DNA of 64,000 bases from JBKQVT01 sp963727245 (GCA_963727245.1 CAVSFO010000006.1:62001-126000); one strand, 5' to 3'. Shown: positions 41,210 to 50,213, numbered from the stretch's first letter. The notes: generated by a model not told the origin, from the sequence alone. Translations and numbers: made by a program.

Positions 41210-42319
41210 TCAACACAGGATGGCTTTTGCCTGCTCGGCGTCGTGGACGCGATAGTATTCCATCCGCGCCGGTGAAACGGGCGGCGCCACGCGCTTGACG
41301 ACCTTGTCGTCGGGCAGGGCATAGGCGCGTCGGAACTCTGCCAGCAACTGCTTGGAAACGTCGTTGCCCGCCGCGGGCGTGGATGCCGGTCGGTTTGCCG
41401 TTGGCTTCTCTTTCGCGGCGGGCAGGCCATTCTCCTGGGCAGAACCGCCTTTAGCCCCCCACCACTGCTTCAGGACAGAATCGCCGGTGCCAAAATAGCT
41501 GCCGCCAAAGTCCTCTCCGCCATCGGCCGCGTAGAAGCTGACATGCGGCGATCCGCGGCATGACACAGGACGGAAGAGCGTGAACGTGCCGGTGCCCCGC
41601 GTGACAACGGTCGTCTGGACTTTGAGAGAGGGACCTGTCCCGTCGGCAGCATCCCTGGCGGTGGTGAAGGCAGCCAACATGGCCCGGTCGTGCGAGGCCA
41701 GCGTGTACGTGCCCTTGATCCAGTAGATATTGCCCGGCATAATCGTGTCCGCGGTGCCGCGAACCTCGACGATCGTGATTTCGTCGCCCTTCAAAAAACG
41801 GGCTGCACCCTGCTCGAATTTGACAACGTACGGGAGCCCGGCTGTCGCCGTCGCGTTCGGCTCGCCGGCCGGCGTCGCCGTCGCTTCAGGATTTCTGCCC
41901 GCCGCCGCTCCCGCCTTCGTTGCTTGATGGGTAATCGCGTCGATGCGCTGCAAGGACTTGCGGGCAAGCTCAACAAAGTCCTTCTTCGATTCCGCCTTGA
42001 CCTGGGCAATCTCGCGAAGAAGCTCGACGACCGGTTTGGCTTTTTCACTCAGCGAATACTTGATGTCGCTTTGAAGCCGGCCGCCCGAGGTGTCGAACCA
42101 CGGACTGGCAAGGGGAATATCGTCGAGGCGGATGAAGGAATCGCAGAACTCTTTCATAGCGGGAAGATCGTCCTCGGCAAAGGCCTTGAATAAACGCTCG
42201 CGGAGCTGCTTGCCCGTCTCATTGATGATGTAGCCGGGCACATGGCGCCCTCCTGCTCCCAACCGTTGGGAAACAGCCCGTAGATGGTTGTCGGCGACAT
42301 GGCCCACTGTTTGCCGCAC
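41210..42319 (-). CDS. C-terminal part of the frameshifted secreted esterase gene (41210-44220)
   Basis: This minus-strand phase becomes protein-like only after about 42240 (VPGYIINETGKQLRERLFKA, then FAEDDLPAMKEFCDSFIRLD), exactly where the upstream frame turns into an Arg/Ser-rich tail. It therefore probably continues the 42154-44220 gene after a one-base indel. The later part is beta-rich (YWIKGTYTLASHDRAMLAAF, then VSFYAADGGEDFGGSYFG), a Ser/Pro/Ala linker, and a charged end (EYYRVHDAEQAKAILC). No independent start or ribosome site was found. The domain's function is unknown; it could be a sugar- or cell-wall-binding module. Confidence 0.55.
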   Translation of the reverse strand: MRQTVGHVADNHLRAVSQRLGAGGRHVPGYIINETGKQLRERLFKAFAEDDLPAMKEFCDSFIRLDDIPLASPWFDTSGGRLQSDIKYSLSEKAKPVVELLREIAQVKAESKKDFVELARKSLQRIDAITHQATKAGAAAGRNPEATATPAGEPNATATAGLPYVVKFEQGAARFLKGDEITIVEVRGTADTIMPGNIYWIKGTYTLASHDRAMLAAFTTARDAADGTGPSLKVQTTVVTRGTGTFTLFRPVSCRGSPHVSFYAADGGEDFGGSYFGTGDSVLKQWWGAKGGSAQENGLPAAKEKPTANRPASTPAAGNDVSKQLLAEFRRAYALPDDKVVKRVAPPVSPARMEYYRVHDAEQAKAILC

Positions 42320-44220
42320 TCCTCCATCGGGTTCTTATGGCCGGCGGGAATCGGCTCGAGCGATTGCGGAGATTGGCTTCCCCGGGGACGAACGAGGTCC
42401 AAAGCGCCGGCACGCGACGGCCACGTCGTTCCTGAAATTCTATCGATTTGCTCTTGCTCATCAAGCGCTCGATCGACATAGTCGAGCACTTCCGGGTGCT
42501 GCGGCGCGACGGCAAGCAAGGACCTGACAAGCATGCGACGATTCTTGACCTTGTTGGCCACCGCCAATGCTTTCCTGCGCTCGCCGGCGGCGAGATAGCG
42601 GGCAATCAGTTCCAAGCGGAGTTCGTCGATGGTCGAATCGGCGCGCACGACGAGAGACGGGCGCGGCGGCTGCGGAGTTGCCGGGTAAGGGTAGATGATA
42701 GTCGGGCCTGACGGCGGAGTTGCCGGGTAAGGGTAGGTGATAGTCGGGCCTGACGGCGGAGTTGCCGGGTAAGGGTATGGGACGCGCGGTGCTAGCGGCA
42801 CTCGCTCTTGGGTCATCACTGCCTGCCTTCCGCGCTCCGGTCCGACCGCGGTCGGCCTCGGAGCGGCGGGCGAGGGCTGTTGGTTCGCCTCGCCGGCCGG
42901 CTCGGGTCTCACGGCCCTGGTCGGCCTGCGCGTGGGGTCTCCCTCGGCCACGTCGGCGAAAATGCCGATCTTTTCGGGGTCCGTCGGCGGACGTTCGACG
43001 GCATAGAACCGATCTCCCGTCTTCGCTCGAGAGATGAGCCATCCGAAGACGTCCCCTTGCAGCATTGCCGGGGTAAAGGCGTTATGTCCGCAAACGCCGA
43101 ACTCGGTCCTATAGACACGGCAACCCGCCTCTCTCATGCGTTCAAACTGTTTCCTCGCAAAATCGATCCCGCGGTCGTCCGAACTGTAGATTGCCCAAAT
43201 GGGAATCTTTTTCAGCAGCGGTTTCTCGCGCAGCGATTTATCCTCCATCCCCTGCCAACTGACCATCGGCACCGCGGCGGCGAAAAGGTCCGGACGCCGC
43301 TCCAGAATCCGCCACACGCCTTCGCCGCCGGTGCTGGCGCCCGCGACGGTAACCCGGTTCGGATCGATCGGAAACTCCTTCATCACCGCCTCGATCATGG
43401 CAAGCGTGTAGGCCAGCGGAGCATTGCCGCGCGCGACCGGATCATCGGTGAGTTGACACTCGATCTTGCCGCCGCGGATGGTCGTGAAACAAATCTCGGG
43501 CGCCTCCCAGGGGACGTGCGTCAGGGGGCATTGCGGCAAGAGCAGGAAGAAATCCCGCTTCTTCGGGCCGACCAGGTACGGAATGATCGCATGCAGAAGG
43601 GACATCTGGTTGAGATTGTCCGAACCGCTTTCCCCTGCGCCGTGCAACCAGACGACCAGCGGATACTTCTTGCCTTCCTGGTAAGGCTCCGGAGTGTGAA
43701 GTCGAAAGCGGATCGGGGCGTTCTGGTAGCTTCCCCCCGTGTAATGCAAAACCATGCTCCGAAACAACGGGAGCATTGCCGGATGGACCCGTAGGCCGGC
43801 CTTGTTCACCTGGATCGCGAGCTTGGAAATCGCCTCAAGCTGCTCCGGCGTGAGTCGCTGTGGAAGAGCCGTCGGCGGATAGGGTGATTCGGCGACGATT
43901 CTTTCGTACTCCTTGGGGTTCGGCGGTTCCGTGACGAGCAATTGCCGGTCGCCGGCCGTCTCAGCGCCGGGCTTCGAATCGTCACGCGCCGGAGCCGCTG
44001 AATCGTCGGTCTCGTCGGGGTCCTCGGACGCCGCCATCATGTGCTCGATCAGCGAGCCCGCGGGCACACCGGCCGGGGCCGCCGCCGCCAACCCGATCCG
44101 ACCCAAACCGACCAGTGCCAACAAGCACGCCAAGCAGACTCCACCGCATCCCGGGCCCATGCGACCTGCACGACGCCCAGCACCATCGCAGCTTTCCTGG
44201 CAACCAGACAAAACGCCCAT
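42154..44220 (-). CDS. secreted alpha/beta-hydrolase esterase (PHB-depolymerase/phospholipase-carboxylesterase type), N-terminal part
   Basis: ATG 44220 follows GGAGGAGAGACC. A long Cys-containing signal region (GGVCLACLLALVGLGRIGLA) precedes a linker and the catalytic domain (residues ~150-400): KYPLVVWLHGAGESGSDN forms the oxyanion strand, VAGASTGGEGVWRIL carries the nucleophile (S296), IYSSDDRGIDF provides the Asp, and GVCGHNAFTP the His (H379). Next come a Pro-rich repeat region (three YPYPATPPSGPT units) and a helical stretch. The frame loses sense near 42240 and continues in the 41210-42319 phase. Likely substrate: an ester or polyester in the periplasm or outside. Confidence 0.8.
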   Translation of the reverse strand: MGVLSGCQESCDGAGRRAGRMGPGCGGVCLACLLALVGLGRIGLAAAAPAGVPAGSLIEHMMAASEDPDETDDSAAPARDDSKPGAETAGDRQLLVTEPPNPKEYERIVAESPYPPTALPQRLTPEQLEAISKLAIQVNKAGLRVHPAMLPLFRSMVLHYTGGSYQNAPIRFRLHTPEPYQEGKKYPLVVWLHGAGESGSDNLNQMSLLHAIIPYLVGPKKRDFFLLLPQCPLTHVPWEAPEICFTTIRGGKIECQLTDDPVARGNAPLAYTLAMIEAVMKEFPIDPNRVTVAGASTGGEGVWRILERRPDLFAAAVPMVSWQGMEDKSLREKPLLKKIPIWAIYSSDDRGIDFARKQFERMREAGCRVYRTEFGVCGHNAFTPAMLQGDVFGWLISRAKTGDRFYAVERPPTDPEKIGIFADVAEGDPTRRPTRAVRPEPAGEANQQPSPAAPRPTAVGPERGRQAVMTQERVPLAPRVPYPYPATPPSGPTITYPYPATPPSGPTIIYPYPATPQPPRPSLVVRADSTIDELRLELIARYLAAGERRKALAVANKVKNRRMLVRSLLAVAPQHPEVLDYVDRALDEQEQIDRISGTTWPSRAGALDLVRPRGSQSPQSLEPIPAGHKNPMEECGKQWAMSPTTIYGLFPNGWEQEGAMCPATSSMRRASSSASVYSRPLPRTIFPL
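42677..42778. repeat. 42-bp tandem repeat inside the esterase gene
   Basis: Two full copies (42677-42718, 42719-42760) and a partial third of a 42-base unit encode the 14-residue Pro/Tyr repeat TPPSGPTI(T/I)YPYPA, a flexible linker. Confidence 0.8.
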
Positions 44221-44267
44221 GGTCTCTCCTCCTGTGTTCAACGGTCAGCGGAAGGACAACAAGCCGA

Positions 44268-44308
44268 CATTTCCCAGTTGCAGTGAGCCTGGAGCCGATC
44301 CAGTCTCG
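44268..44308 (-). promoter_or_regulatory. upstream element shared with the CsgG-like gene (copy 1)
   Basis: 33 of 41 bases match 49049-49089, including TTTCCCA, TTGCAGTGA, AGCC, TCCAG and CTCG in the same order. It lies 48-88 bases upstream of the esterase ATG on the same strand, as its partner does 31-71 bases upstream of the CsgG-like gene. Confidence 0.6.
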
Positions 44309-44428
44309 ATCTGCGGTCGATTTTACATTACGCCCCCCGAATGTCGAGCACCCGGACGGAATTTCTGGGGGTGGCTGGCATTTTCCTTTCGGGGAAAATG
44401 GGACTGTCCTCTTGGCCCCTCCAAGCGG

Positions 44429-44644
44429 GTGCAGGCAGATACCGTATCTCTTTGGGCCGCTGAAACTTCGGGCTCCTTCCGGCTTCTTTCCCAGAACCCC
44501 GAAACCGCCGTTTTTCGCCCCTCCGTTGCAGCTAGATGCACGCGAGCGGCAATGAGCGGAAAGCAGGATGACACCAGGGAGTTCACCCCGGCCAGAAGAG
44601 AGAGCACCACGGGAAGCACCAAAGACGCTGGGAGGTTGTGCCCG
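44429..44644. repeat. 215-bp interspersed repeat, copy 2
   Basis: Same orientation and almost the same length as 26563-26777; the two share GTGCAGGCAGATACCGTATC, CCTCCGTTGCAGCTAGATGC and GGCAATGAGCGGAAAGCAGG. Confidence 0.75.
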
Positions 44645-44819
44645 TGGCGCGGATCGGGCGGAACAGGGCCTCTCCCGTTGATAGCTCCGCTTCCGCCAGG
44701 TATCTTAACGGCAGTGGCCGATGGCCAGCCCGGGCGTCCTTGGTGAAATCGTCTCCACTGCCGTACCGGCCTTGGCGTCTCGTTCGACCCTTTCCAGGCC
44801 CGCACCATGGGAGTGAGCC

Positions 44820-45755
44820 ATGTTGTTCCGCACCGCCACGCTTTCGATTGCCTTCACGACGTGCTTCGTCTCCTCGCTGCCCGGATCGAAGGGCGCCGAG
44901 GGACCGCCGCGTGCGTCGAGCGATTCGGCGGAGTTGTCGGGAGAGCCGTCCTGGTTCCCTCTCGGTGGCGAGGTTTATCACTCCCAGGATCGGTTCAAGG
45001 CCGAGGGCAAGCTGCTTGCCTTCAAGCCGGAATCGCGTTGGTTTGTCGGCCTGGTCCGGTCGCGAGGTCCACTTGAAGGGAAGGCCGCCGAGAAACAAGA
45101 CGGATCGGCAACACCAGGCCGCGACCATCAACCGCCGGTGAAGGCGGAGAAGGCCGGCAGTGGTCCGCCCTTGTCGCCTCCCAAGCGGCTGGACGACCTG
45201 CCGCTTGTGGACCAGGGCGCGTCGTTGTCCCTCCGCGTCTCGCCCGCGGAATCGCCCGACCGCGTGCGATTCTCGCTCACGCTCAAGGCGGCGGAGCGGA
45301 CCGTCTGGCGTGAGGTTGAGCACCGCTGGACGAACACGCTGCCGCTGCTGTTCGCGTTCTATGCCGACGGGAAGGCGATCCAGCGCCGTCTGACGCGATT
45401 TGAGAAGGGGGGCGGCGCAAGACAGTCAGCCAAGGTGGCCGATAAGGGGCGCGAGCGATCGTGGTCGCTGTTGGTGGACTTAAAGAGTCTGGAGGCGATT
45501 TTGGAGAGTCGCCAGCCGCGAGAAATCGAGATCGTCGCGGTCTTTTCGGAGCGGCAGCATGAAGGGTATTTTGATAAGTCGAAACTCCGCGACGGACAGG
45601 GCATCGTTGAATCCGAGGTCCCGCAGACCGCGATCGTACTGCGGAGCAACGTCGTCCGCCTGAAGCGGTCGGCCGGGGGATGGGAGATCGTAAACACCCC
45701 GGCCGACAACGACCAGCCGCACCGTGCGACGGCGCCGCACCAGCCCGGCGGCTGA
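44820..45755 (+). CDS. secreted hypothetical protein, 311 aa
   Basis: A signal peptide (FRTATLSIAFTTCFVSSLPG) suggests export. After a Ser/Pro/Glu-rich linker, residues ~130-290 form a beta-rich domain (SLSLRVSPAESPDRVRFSLT, then WTNTLPLLFAFYADGKAIQR and TAIVLRSNVVRLKRS), a layout that could be a carbohydrate- or protein-binding sandwich. No known family is recognised. It converges with the CsgG-like gene (38-base gap). Confidence 0.65.
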   Translation: MLFRTATLSIAFTTCFVSSLPGSKGAEGPPRASSDSAELSGEPSWFPLGGEVYHSQDRFKAEGKLLAFKPESRWFVGLVRSRGPLEGKAAEKQDGSATPGRDHQPPVKAEKAGSGPPLSPPKRLDDLPLVDQGASLSLRVSPAESPDRVRFSLTLKAAERTVWREVEHRWTNTLPLLFAFYADGKAIQRRLTRFEKGGGARQSAKVADKGRERSWSLLVDLKSLEAILESRQPREIEIVAVFSERQHEGYFDKSKLRDGQGIVESEVPQTAIVLRSNVVRLKRSAGGWEIVNTPADNDQPHRATAPHQPGG

Positions 45756-45793
45756 CCGCCGAGCCGTGATGAATCGATGCCGCATTCTGCTGT

Positions 45794-48700
45794 TCACCGT
45801 GCCGCCGCGGACGTGCGCCGCTCAACGTACCACAGTCGCGGGGATCGCCCCCAAGCGTCCGGGACACCCAGGCAACCGTGGCCAAATCGATCGAGCCACC
45901 TGATCCTCGACGCTGACCTCGGCCAGGGGTACTGTTTGCCGCCGTCGATCATGCAGCCGGCAAAGGAGACAAGGCGACCGTCCATGACGCTCCAGGTGGG
46001 AGGGATTCTGCAGCCGGTAAACCAGCCGTCGGACCCTCGCCGATTGGTGAGCTTCAGCGTTGCGGGGTCCAGACAGTAAAGGTGCCAGTTGCGATCCCTT
46101 TCCTGGGCGAGGAAGAAAATCCGGCCGTCGCTCCAGAAAAGCTCGTTGCCGGTCTTGGGCGATACCTTCTCGAACTTTCCCGCTTGCGGCGCGTATTTCC
46201 ACAGCCCGTCACGTTTGTCGCCCCCGATCGACAACCAGAGACAGTGTCGCTCGGGGTCGGCGAGGATGCTTTGGACGCGATAAGGCACGCCGCCGTCCAA
46301 CGGGGAGCTTTCCTTGACGGCCTTGGAGGAGGCGATCATCGTGAACTTTCCGTCGGCCGGGTCGAAGCGGGCAATGGCCCCCGAGAGCGCTAGATAGACG
46401 GCGCCGTCCAGCCAGGCCATGGCGTCGATGTCGGCGCCGGGCGCGCCGCGGGCCTCGTCGTACCGCTCCACGCCCTGGCTGCGAACCACCGTCAACCCCT
46501 GGTGCTCGAAGGCGAGAAAGATGGTGTTGTTGCCCATCGTGATGGCCTTGATGACGCTGGATTGCGACATGAACCGGGCAATCTCGTGCAAGGCCCCGCC
46601 CGCGATGCCCACCCGCGTGACCACGCAACGGCAGCGGCCGTCGCCGGGCTTCTGCGGCGCGCTGCGATACCAGACCATGACCAACGGTTCGGGCGCATTG
46701 GCCGCTTCGGCCTGCCGGTCCATGGCAATCATCTCGACGCCAAGACTCTTGCCCTTGTCCTGGGGGAGCCCCGTGAGGGGAATTGGTTTGAAGACGTATT
46801 CCGCCCACGGGCCGAGGGGTGAAGGCGTATACTTTTGCGGCAGGCACTGGTCCCGGTAGTAGGTGACGTTCTTCCGCAGGGCGGCCAGCGCCTGGCAGTC
46901 GACGCGGCTGAGCTTCTTGACGTCGGCGGCGGCGATCAGCGCCAATACCCGATTGGCCCAAGGCACGGTATAGGGCTGGCGGCCCTCGTACACCAGGTCG
47001 GCAATCAACGGCGGCCAACGGAGGAGCACGGAGAGGTCGCGGGACTTCTCGGCGCTCTTGATAATCGACTCCACATAGGCGGGGTAGTCGCCGACGGCGC
47101 TCATCGTTACGGCTGCTCCCAAAGCAGGAAGATCGAACGGGGCGTACAGACGGCGGAAATCGAAGCCGTACTTGCCCCGGCATGTTTCCAAGATCGCGTC
47201 CGAGTTATCGGCGGGGAAGTCGTGCAAGAGCGTGTCCAAGAGTTTTCGCGACCATTCGGCCAGATCGGCTTCCGGCTCGTCTTGCAAGCGGATCAGCCCG
47301 TAGTAGCCGACCACCCGCACCGCGGGGTCCTTGTGCGCCGCGAGCCACTGCAGCAAGGGGCGGATGCGCTGCTTTTCCCAGCTCACCGTGAGCAGTCCGT
47401 GCGCGCGGTTCTCTCGCTCCGTTGTGCCCGGCTTCGCGGTGACCGAATCAATCCGTCTCATCAACTCGTCCGAAAGCCGCCAATAATAGGACTGGCTGGT
47501 GAGCCTCGGCCAGCGGTGGGCGGCTGCCTCGCGGTCGATCTCTTCGACACAGGAGCGGACGATGGCGGTGAACTCCTCCGGCGTTTCCGCGCACTGGCTG
47601 GCGTGTTCGAGCCTCAGCGCGTGCAGCGGCCACAGGGGCAGGCCGAGGCGCCGCCGCGCGTCCAACAGCCTTTGGAGGAGTTGTTTCTGCAGGTCATGGA
47701 TCGACGCCACCAGGTCCAGCTCTTCCGCTCCCTGTTCCAGCGACTTGACGGGCTGTCCGAGCCTCGGGGGCATTTGAAGGGCGAACCATGCGGGAAAGTC
47801 ATCTGTTTCTCGCGCCGACGAGGGCCAGCGGTCGGCATACTCCAACGCGATTTCACTGAGGCGGAGGTGCAATTTCAGTTGCTCGACGCGGTCATGCCGC
47901 AGCGACTGGACAAAGCCCTCGTACATCTCGTAGTTACCGAGAACGGCAATACAGAGTTGGCGATCGGGGGCCAGCGCCCACGCCGCCTCCAGCAGCCGCG
48001 CGGCGTCCCCATATTGCCGGACGAAGTGAAAAAACAGTGCCCGCTGCTGAAGCGCGGCGGCCTCCGCCCGAGGGTCCGGGGATGGCGCGTGGCCGGCGGG
48101 GGTGCGAAACGCCCGCGACATGGCCTCGGAAAAGAGGCGCCGACTGGCAAGCAAGTCGTCGGCCGGCAGCGTCAATTGCAGCTCGGTTGCCTTGCCTCCG
48201 ACCAGGGGCGAGACGCGGATCGTCGCCGCCAGCTTATTGCCTTCGCGGCCGCGGCGCACGCCGCCTTCCACGAGCATGGCCGAGGTTTGCAGGGCCAACT
48301 CCATGCCGCTGAGATTGTGTTCGCTGGTCAGTCGCTGCAATTGCTTTCGCTCCAGCACGATGACGCGGGGGAGCTGCTGCAGGCCGTCCTCCAGCATGGT
48401 GCCCAACAGGGCGGCGACGTTGTCCAAGGCCCGGCCCGGCTCTTCGCTGTGAATGCCGACGACGCCCACGTAGCGGCGGTCCTGCGCCGGCAAGCGCGAT
48501 TTGGCCAGGGCCGCCCCGAGTGCGGCGGCCAATTCGGCGCGGCGATTTTCGAACTCCGCGGCCGGGCGGATCCAGTTGAGCAGGCTCGCCCCGCTCCGGC
48601 TGTCGATCAGGCGGCAATGGGCCAGCGGCGGCTTCGCGTCGGGCTCTTGCTCCAAGATGACCAGCGCTTCGGCTGCCGCCAACGCGCCGACCTTGATGGC

Positions 48701-49018
48701 CTTGGCCGAATCGACCAGGCCGCCGGCGTTCAGCCTCAACTCCTCCAGCACGTGACGGATTTCCGTCCGCTCGACGAGTTGGACCCCCGGCAAATTCACC
48801 AGCGCCTCCATCAGCCAAGGCTCCCATGCCTTGCCAGGCGCATTGCGGCCGTCGCCCAGGATGAGCGCCACGGTATGTCCGGCCGTTGCCGGCTGGTTCT
48901 CCCGCCGGTTCTGGGGAGAATCCTGGACGGCGGACGGCGGTTTGTCGTCGGCGCGACCGCTACGGCCGGCAAAGACACCAAACGCTACAACCAAAGCTGA
49001 GGCAAGCAGACGCTTCAT
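45794..49018 (-). CDS. large exported protein with CsgG-like modules, helical middle and a propeller-like C-terminus
   Basis: 1074 residues from ATG 49018; signal peptide KRLLASALVVAFGVFAGRSG. Residues ~45-180 resemble a CsgG/HfaB module (VNLPGVQLVERTEIRHVLEE, then LVDSAKAIKVGALAAAEALV), and residues ~185-310 a second (LLGTMLEDGLQQLPRVIVLE plus RKQLQRLTSEHNLSG). The middle (~320-700) is helical, HEAT-like. The end (~740-1074) has repeated beta blades (YLALSGAIARFDPADGKFTM, then LFWSDGRIFFLAQERDRNWH). CsgG proteins are curli secretion pores, but without lipobox or pore segment this one is more likely a periplasmic or surface assembly/regulator protein. Confidence 0.75.
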   Translation of the reverse strand: MKRLLASALVVAFGVFAGRSGRADDKPPSAVQDSPQNRRENQPATAGHTVALILGDGRNAPGKAWEPWLMEALVNLPGVQLVERTEIRHVLEELRLNAGGLVDSAKAIKVGALAAAEALVILEQEPDAKPPLAHCRLIDSRSGASLLNWIRPAAEFENRRAELAAALGAALAKSRLPAQDRRYVGVVGIHSEEPGRALDNVAALLGTMLEDGLQQLPRVIVLERKQLQRLTSEHNLSGMELALQTSAMLVEGGVRRGREGNKLAATIRVSPLVGGKATELQLTLPADDLLASRRLFSEAMSRAFRTPAGHAPSPDPRAEAAALQQRALFFHFVRQYGDAARLLEAAWALAPDRQLCIAVLGNYEMYEGFVQSLRHDRVEQLKLHLRLSEIALEYADRWPSSARETDDFPAWFALQMPPRLGQPVKSLEQGAEELDLVASIHDLQKQLLQRLLDARRRLGLPLWPLHALRLEHASQCAETPEEFTAIVRSCVEEIDREAAAHRWPRLTSQSYYWRLSDELMRRIDSVTAKPGTTERENRAHGLLTVSWEKQRIRPLLQWLAAHKDPAVRVVGYYGLIRLQDEPEADLAEWSRKLLDTLLHDFPADNSDAILETCRGKYGFDFRRLYAPFDLPALGAAVTMSAVGDYPAYVESIIKSAEKSRDLSVLLRWPPLIADLVYEGRQPYTVPWANRVLALIAAADVKKLSRVDCQALAALRKNVTYYRDQCLPQKYTPSPLGPWAEYVFKPIPLTGLPQDKGKSLGVEMIAMDRQAEAANAPEPLVMVWYRSAPQKPGDGRCRCVVTRVGIAGGALHEIARFMSQSSVIKAITMGNNTIFLAFEHQGLTVVRSQGVERYDEARGAPGADIDAMAWLDGAVYLALSGAIARFDPADGKFTMIASSKAVKESSPLDGGVPYRVQSILADPERHCLWLSIGGDKRDGLWKYAPQAGKFEKVSPKTGNELFWSDGRIFFLAQERDRNWHLYCLDPATLKLTNRRGSDGWFTGCRIPPTWSVMDGRLVSFAGCMIDGGKQYPWPRSASRIRWLDRFGHGCLGVPDAWGRSPRLWYVERRTSAAAR

Positions 49019-49048
49019 GGCAGTTCCCGACTTGGCGATATTGGCCAA

Positions 49049-49089
49049 CCTTTCCCATTTGCAGTGACCCAGAAGCCATTCCAGGCTCG
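49049..49089 (-). promoter_or_regulatory. upstream element shared with the esterase gene (copy 2)
   Basis: Partner of 44268-44308; 33 of 41 aligned bases are identical. It lies directly upstream of the CsgG-like gene. Confidence 0.6.
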
Positions 49090-49112
49090 TTGGCGTGCGC
49101 TTTCTTAGGACC

Positions 49113-49202
49113 GGCGAATCAATTCGTGTCGCCTTTCGCTCCGCGAAAGTAGCGCCACTTTCGCGGAGCGAAAGGCGACTATGTGACAGTTATTGATTCG
49201 CC
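49113..49202. repeat. MITE/REP-like nested inverted repeat
   Basis: Outer arms GGCGAATCAAT (49113-49123) and ATTGATTCGCC (49192-49202) enclose a perfect 23-base inverted repeat (49128-49150 with 49157-49179, 6-base loop) built from TCGCTCCGCGAAAG and its complement. The 90-base unit looks like a non-autonomous mobile or REP-type element. Confidence 0.7.
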
Positions 49203-49709
49203 CCCCCTTACGGCGATTTGCTCGGACAGAGCGACGGCCCATTTCGTATTGCGATCGGCCAGTGCCGTCTTGCCGGTTGTGGGACTCAACAGCAGCATGT
49301 CCGTGGTCTTCGCCCCCCCGTGCAGAACCCGTGGACGCTTCCTGGGAAGCCGCCACGCGTCATTGACACTGGCTTCCTACCAGTCAAGATGCGCCAGAGC
49401 AACAGTTTTTGCAACGGGGCCGTCAACGCCCATCGAGTGAGCGACTTCCGACCGCAGCCGTTTCGCCGCCTTCGCCGTCACGGGCCTGGAACGGTCGAGA
49501 GCCTGAACCGGGCGCGACGCCGTCCGGAAATGTATGTCGCGTAACGGCTTAGGGCGACCGAATCGGTCAATGCACCGAGCGAAGGGCAGTCGCATACTGG
49601 GGGATTGCCCGGGATGAGGAGCACCCTGGCAATACACAAAGGTCTCCGACGCGGGCGTGAAAAAGCTCCAGCGGGCATTACCGAAGTGCTTCATCACCCA
49701 CTGACGGCG
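49203..49709. other. intergenic, no gene supported
   Basis: About 500 bases between the MITE-like element and the DinB gene. Short frames exist on both strands but none looks like a protein. Confidence 0.5.
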
Positions 49710-50174
49710 TCACGCTTGGGCCAACGCCTTCCGCTTCTCGTCGATGAACCGGACGTGGTGTGGGATGTGGCCGGTGATCCGTTGCAGCAGCGTTTCCAAC
49801 GTCAGCGGTCCCGATTCCGAGTGGATGCCCCGGCGTTGATAATCCTCGGGCTTCAGGGTGCGAAGAATCCGAGCCACCTGCGTGCGGACCAGTTCGATGA
49901 GTTGGATCTCTTCGTCGGCTTGCCGGTCGTGATAGGCCAAGCGTGCCGCGAAGGTGTTGGGGTCGCCGCCGAAAAGGGTCGGCTCGTTTTCGGCGATCAC
50001 CCGTTTGATCCGGTCGGCAAAGACGATCTCGAAGTCGGCCAGGTGGCAGACGACCTCCAGCGTGGACCATTTGCCGGGGATGGGGCGGGCGGTGAGTTGC
50101 TCCTGCGTCATCCCGGCCACGGCCTTTCGCAGCAATCCGGGGCCGTCGAGGTAGTTGTCGATGGATGCGTTCAT
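49710..50174 (-). CDS. DinB family protein
   Basis: 154 residues, full DinB_2 length. The four-helix bundle is visible: LDGPGLLRKAVAGMTQEQLT, GKWSTLEVVCHLADFEIVFA, ELVRTQVARILRTLKPEDYQ and TLETLLQRITGHIPHHVRFI. Metal-binding His candidates are the one in CHLADFE and the HIPHH pair. DinB_2 proteins are metal-dependent, often thiol- or bacillithiol-related transferases or stress proteins; the substrate is unknown. ATG 50174 is preceded by AGAGGAC. Confidence 0.9.
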   Translation of the reverse strand: MNASIDNYLDGPGLLRKAVAGMTQEQLTARPIPGKWSTLEVVCHLADFEIVFADRIKRVIAENEPTLFGGDPNTFAARLAYHDRQADEEIQLIELVRTQVARILRTLKPEDYQRRGIHSESGPLTLETLLQRITGHIPHHVRFIDEKRKALAQA

Positions 50175-50213
50175 GGGGATGTCCTCTGAGTTCAGCTTCC
50201 ACTGCGTTTACGG

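Larger units (their letters stand above)
44221..44819. other. divergent intergenic region with a shared upstream element and a repeat
   Basis: Between the esterase and the 311-aa secreted protein, transcribed in opposite directions. It contains the 41-base element at 44268 and the repeat copy at 44429-44644; no gene. Confidence 0.6.

Noticed and set aside
42808..43794. 328-codon plus-strand frame
   Set aside because: Antisense to the esterase domain with its visible catalytic residues.
46835..49000. 721-codon plus-strand frame
   Set aside because: Antisense to the CsgG-like gene; the composition (Arg/Gln/Gly-rich) and lack of start context mark it as a high-GC shadow.
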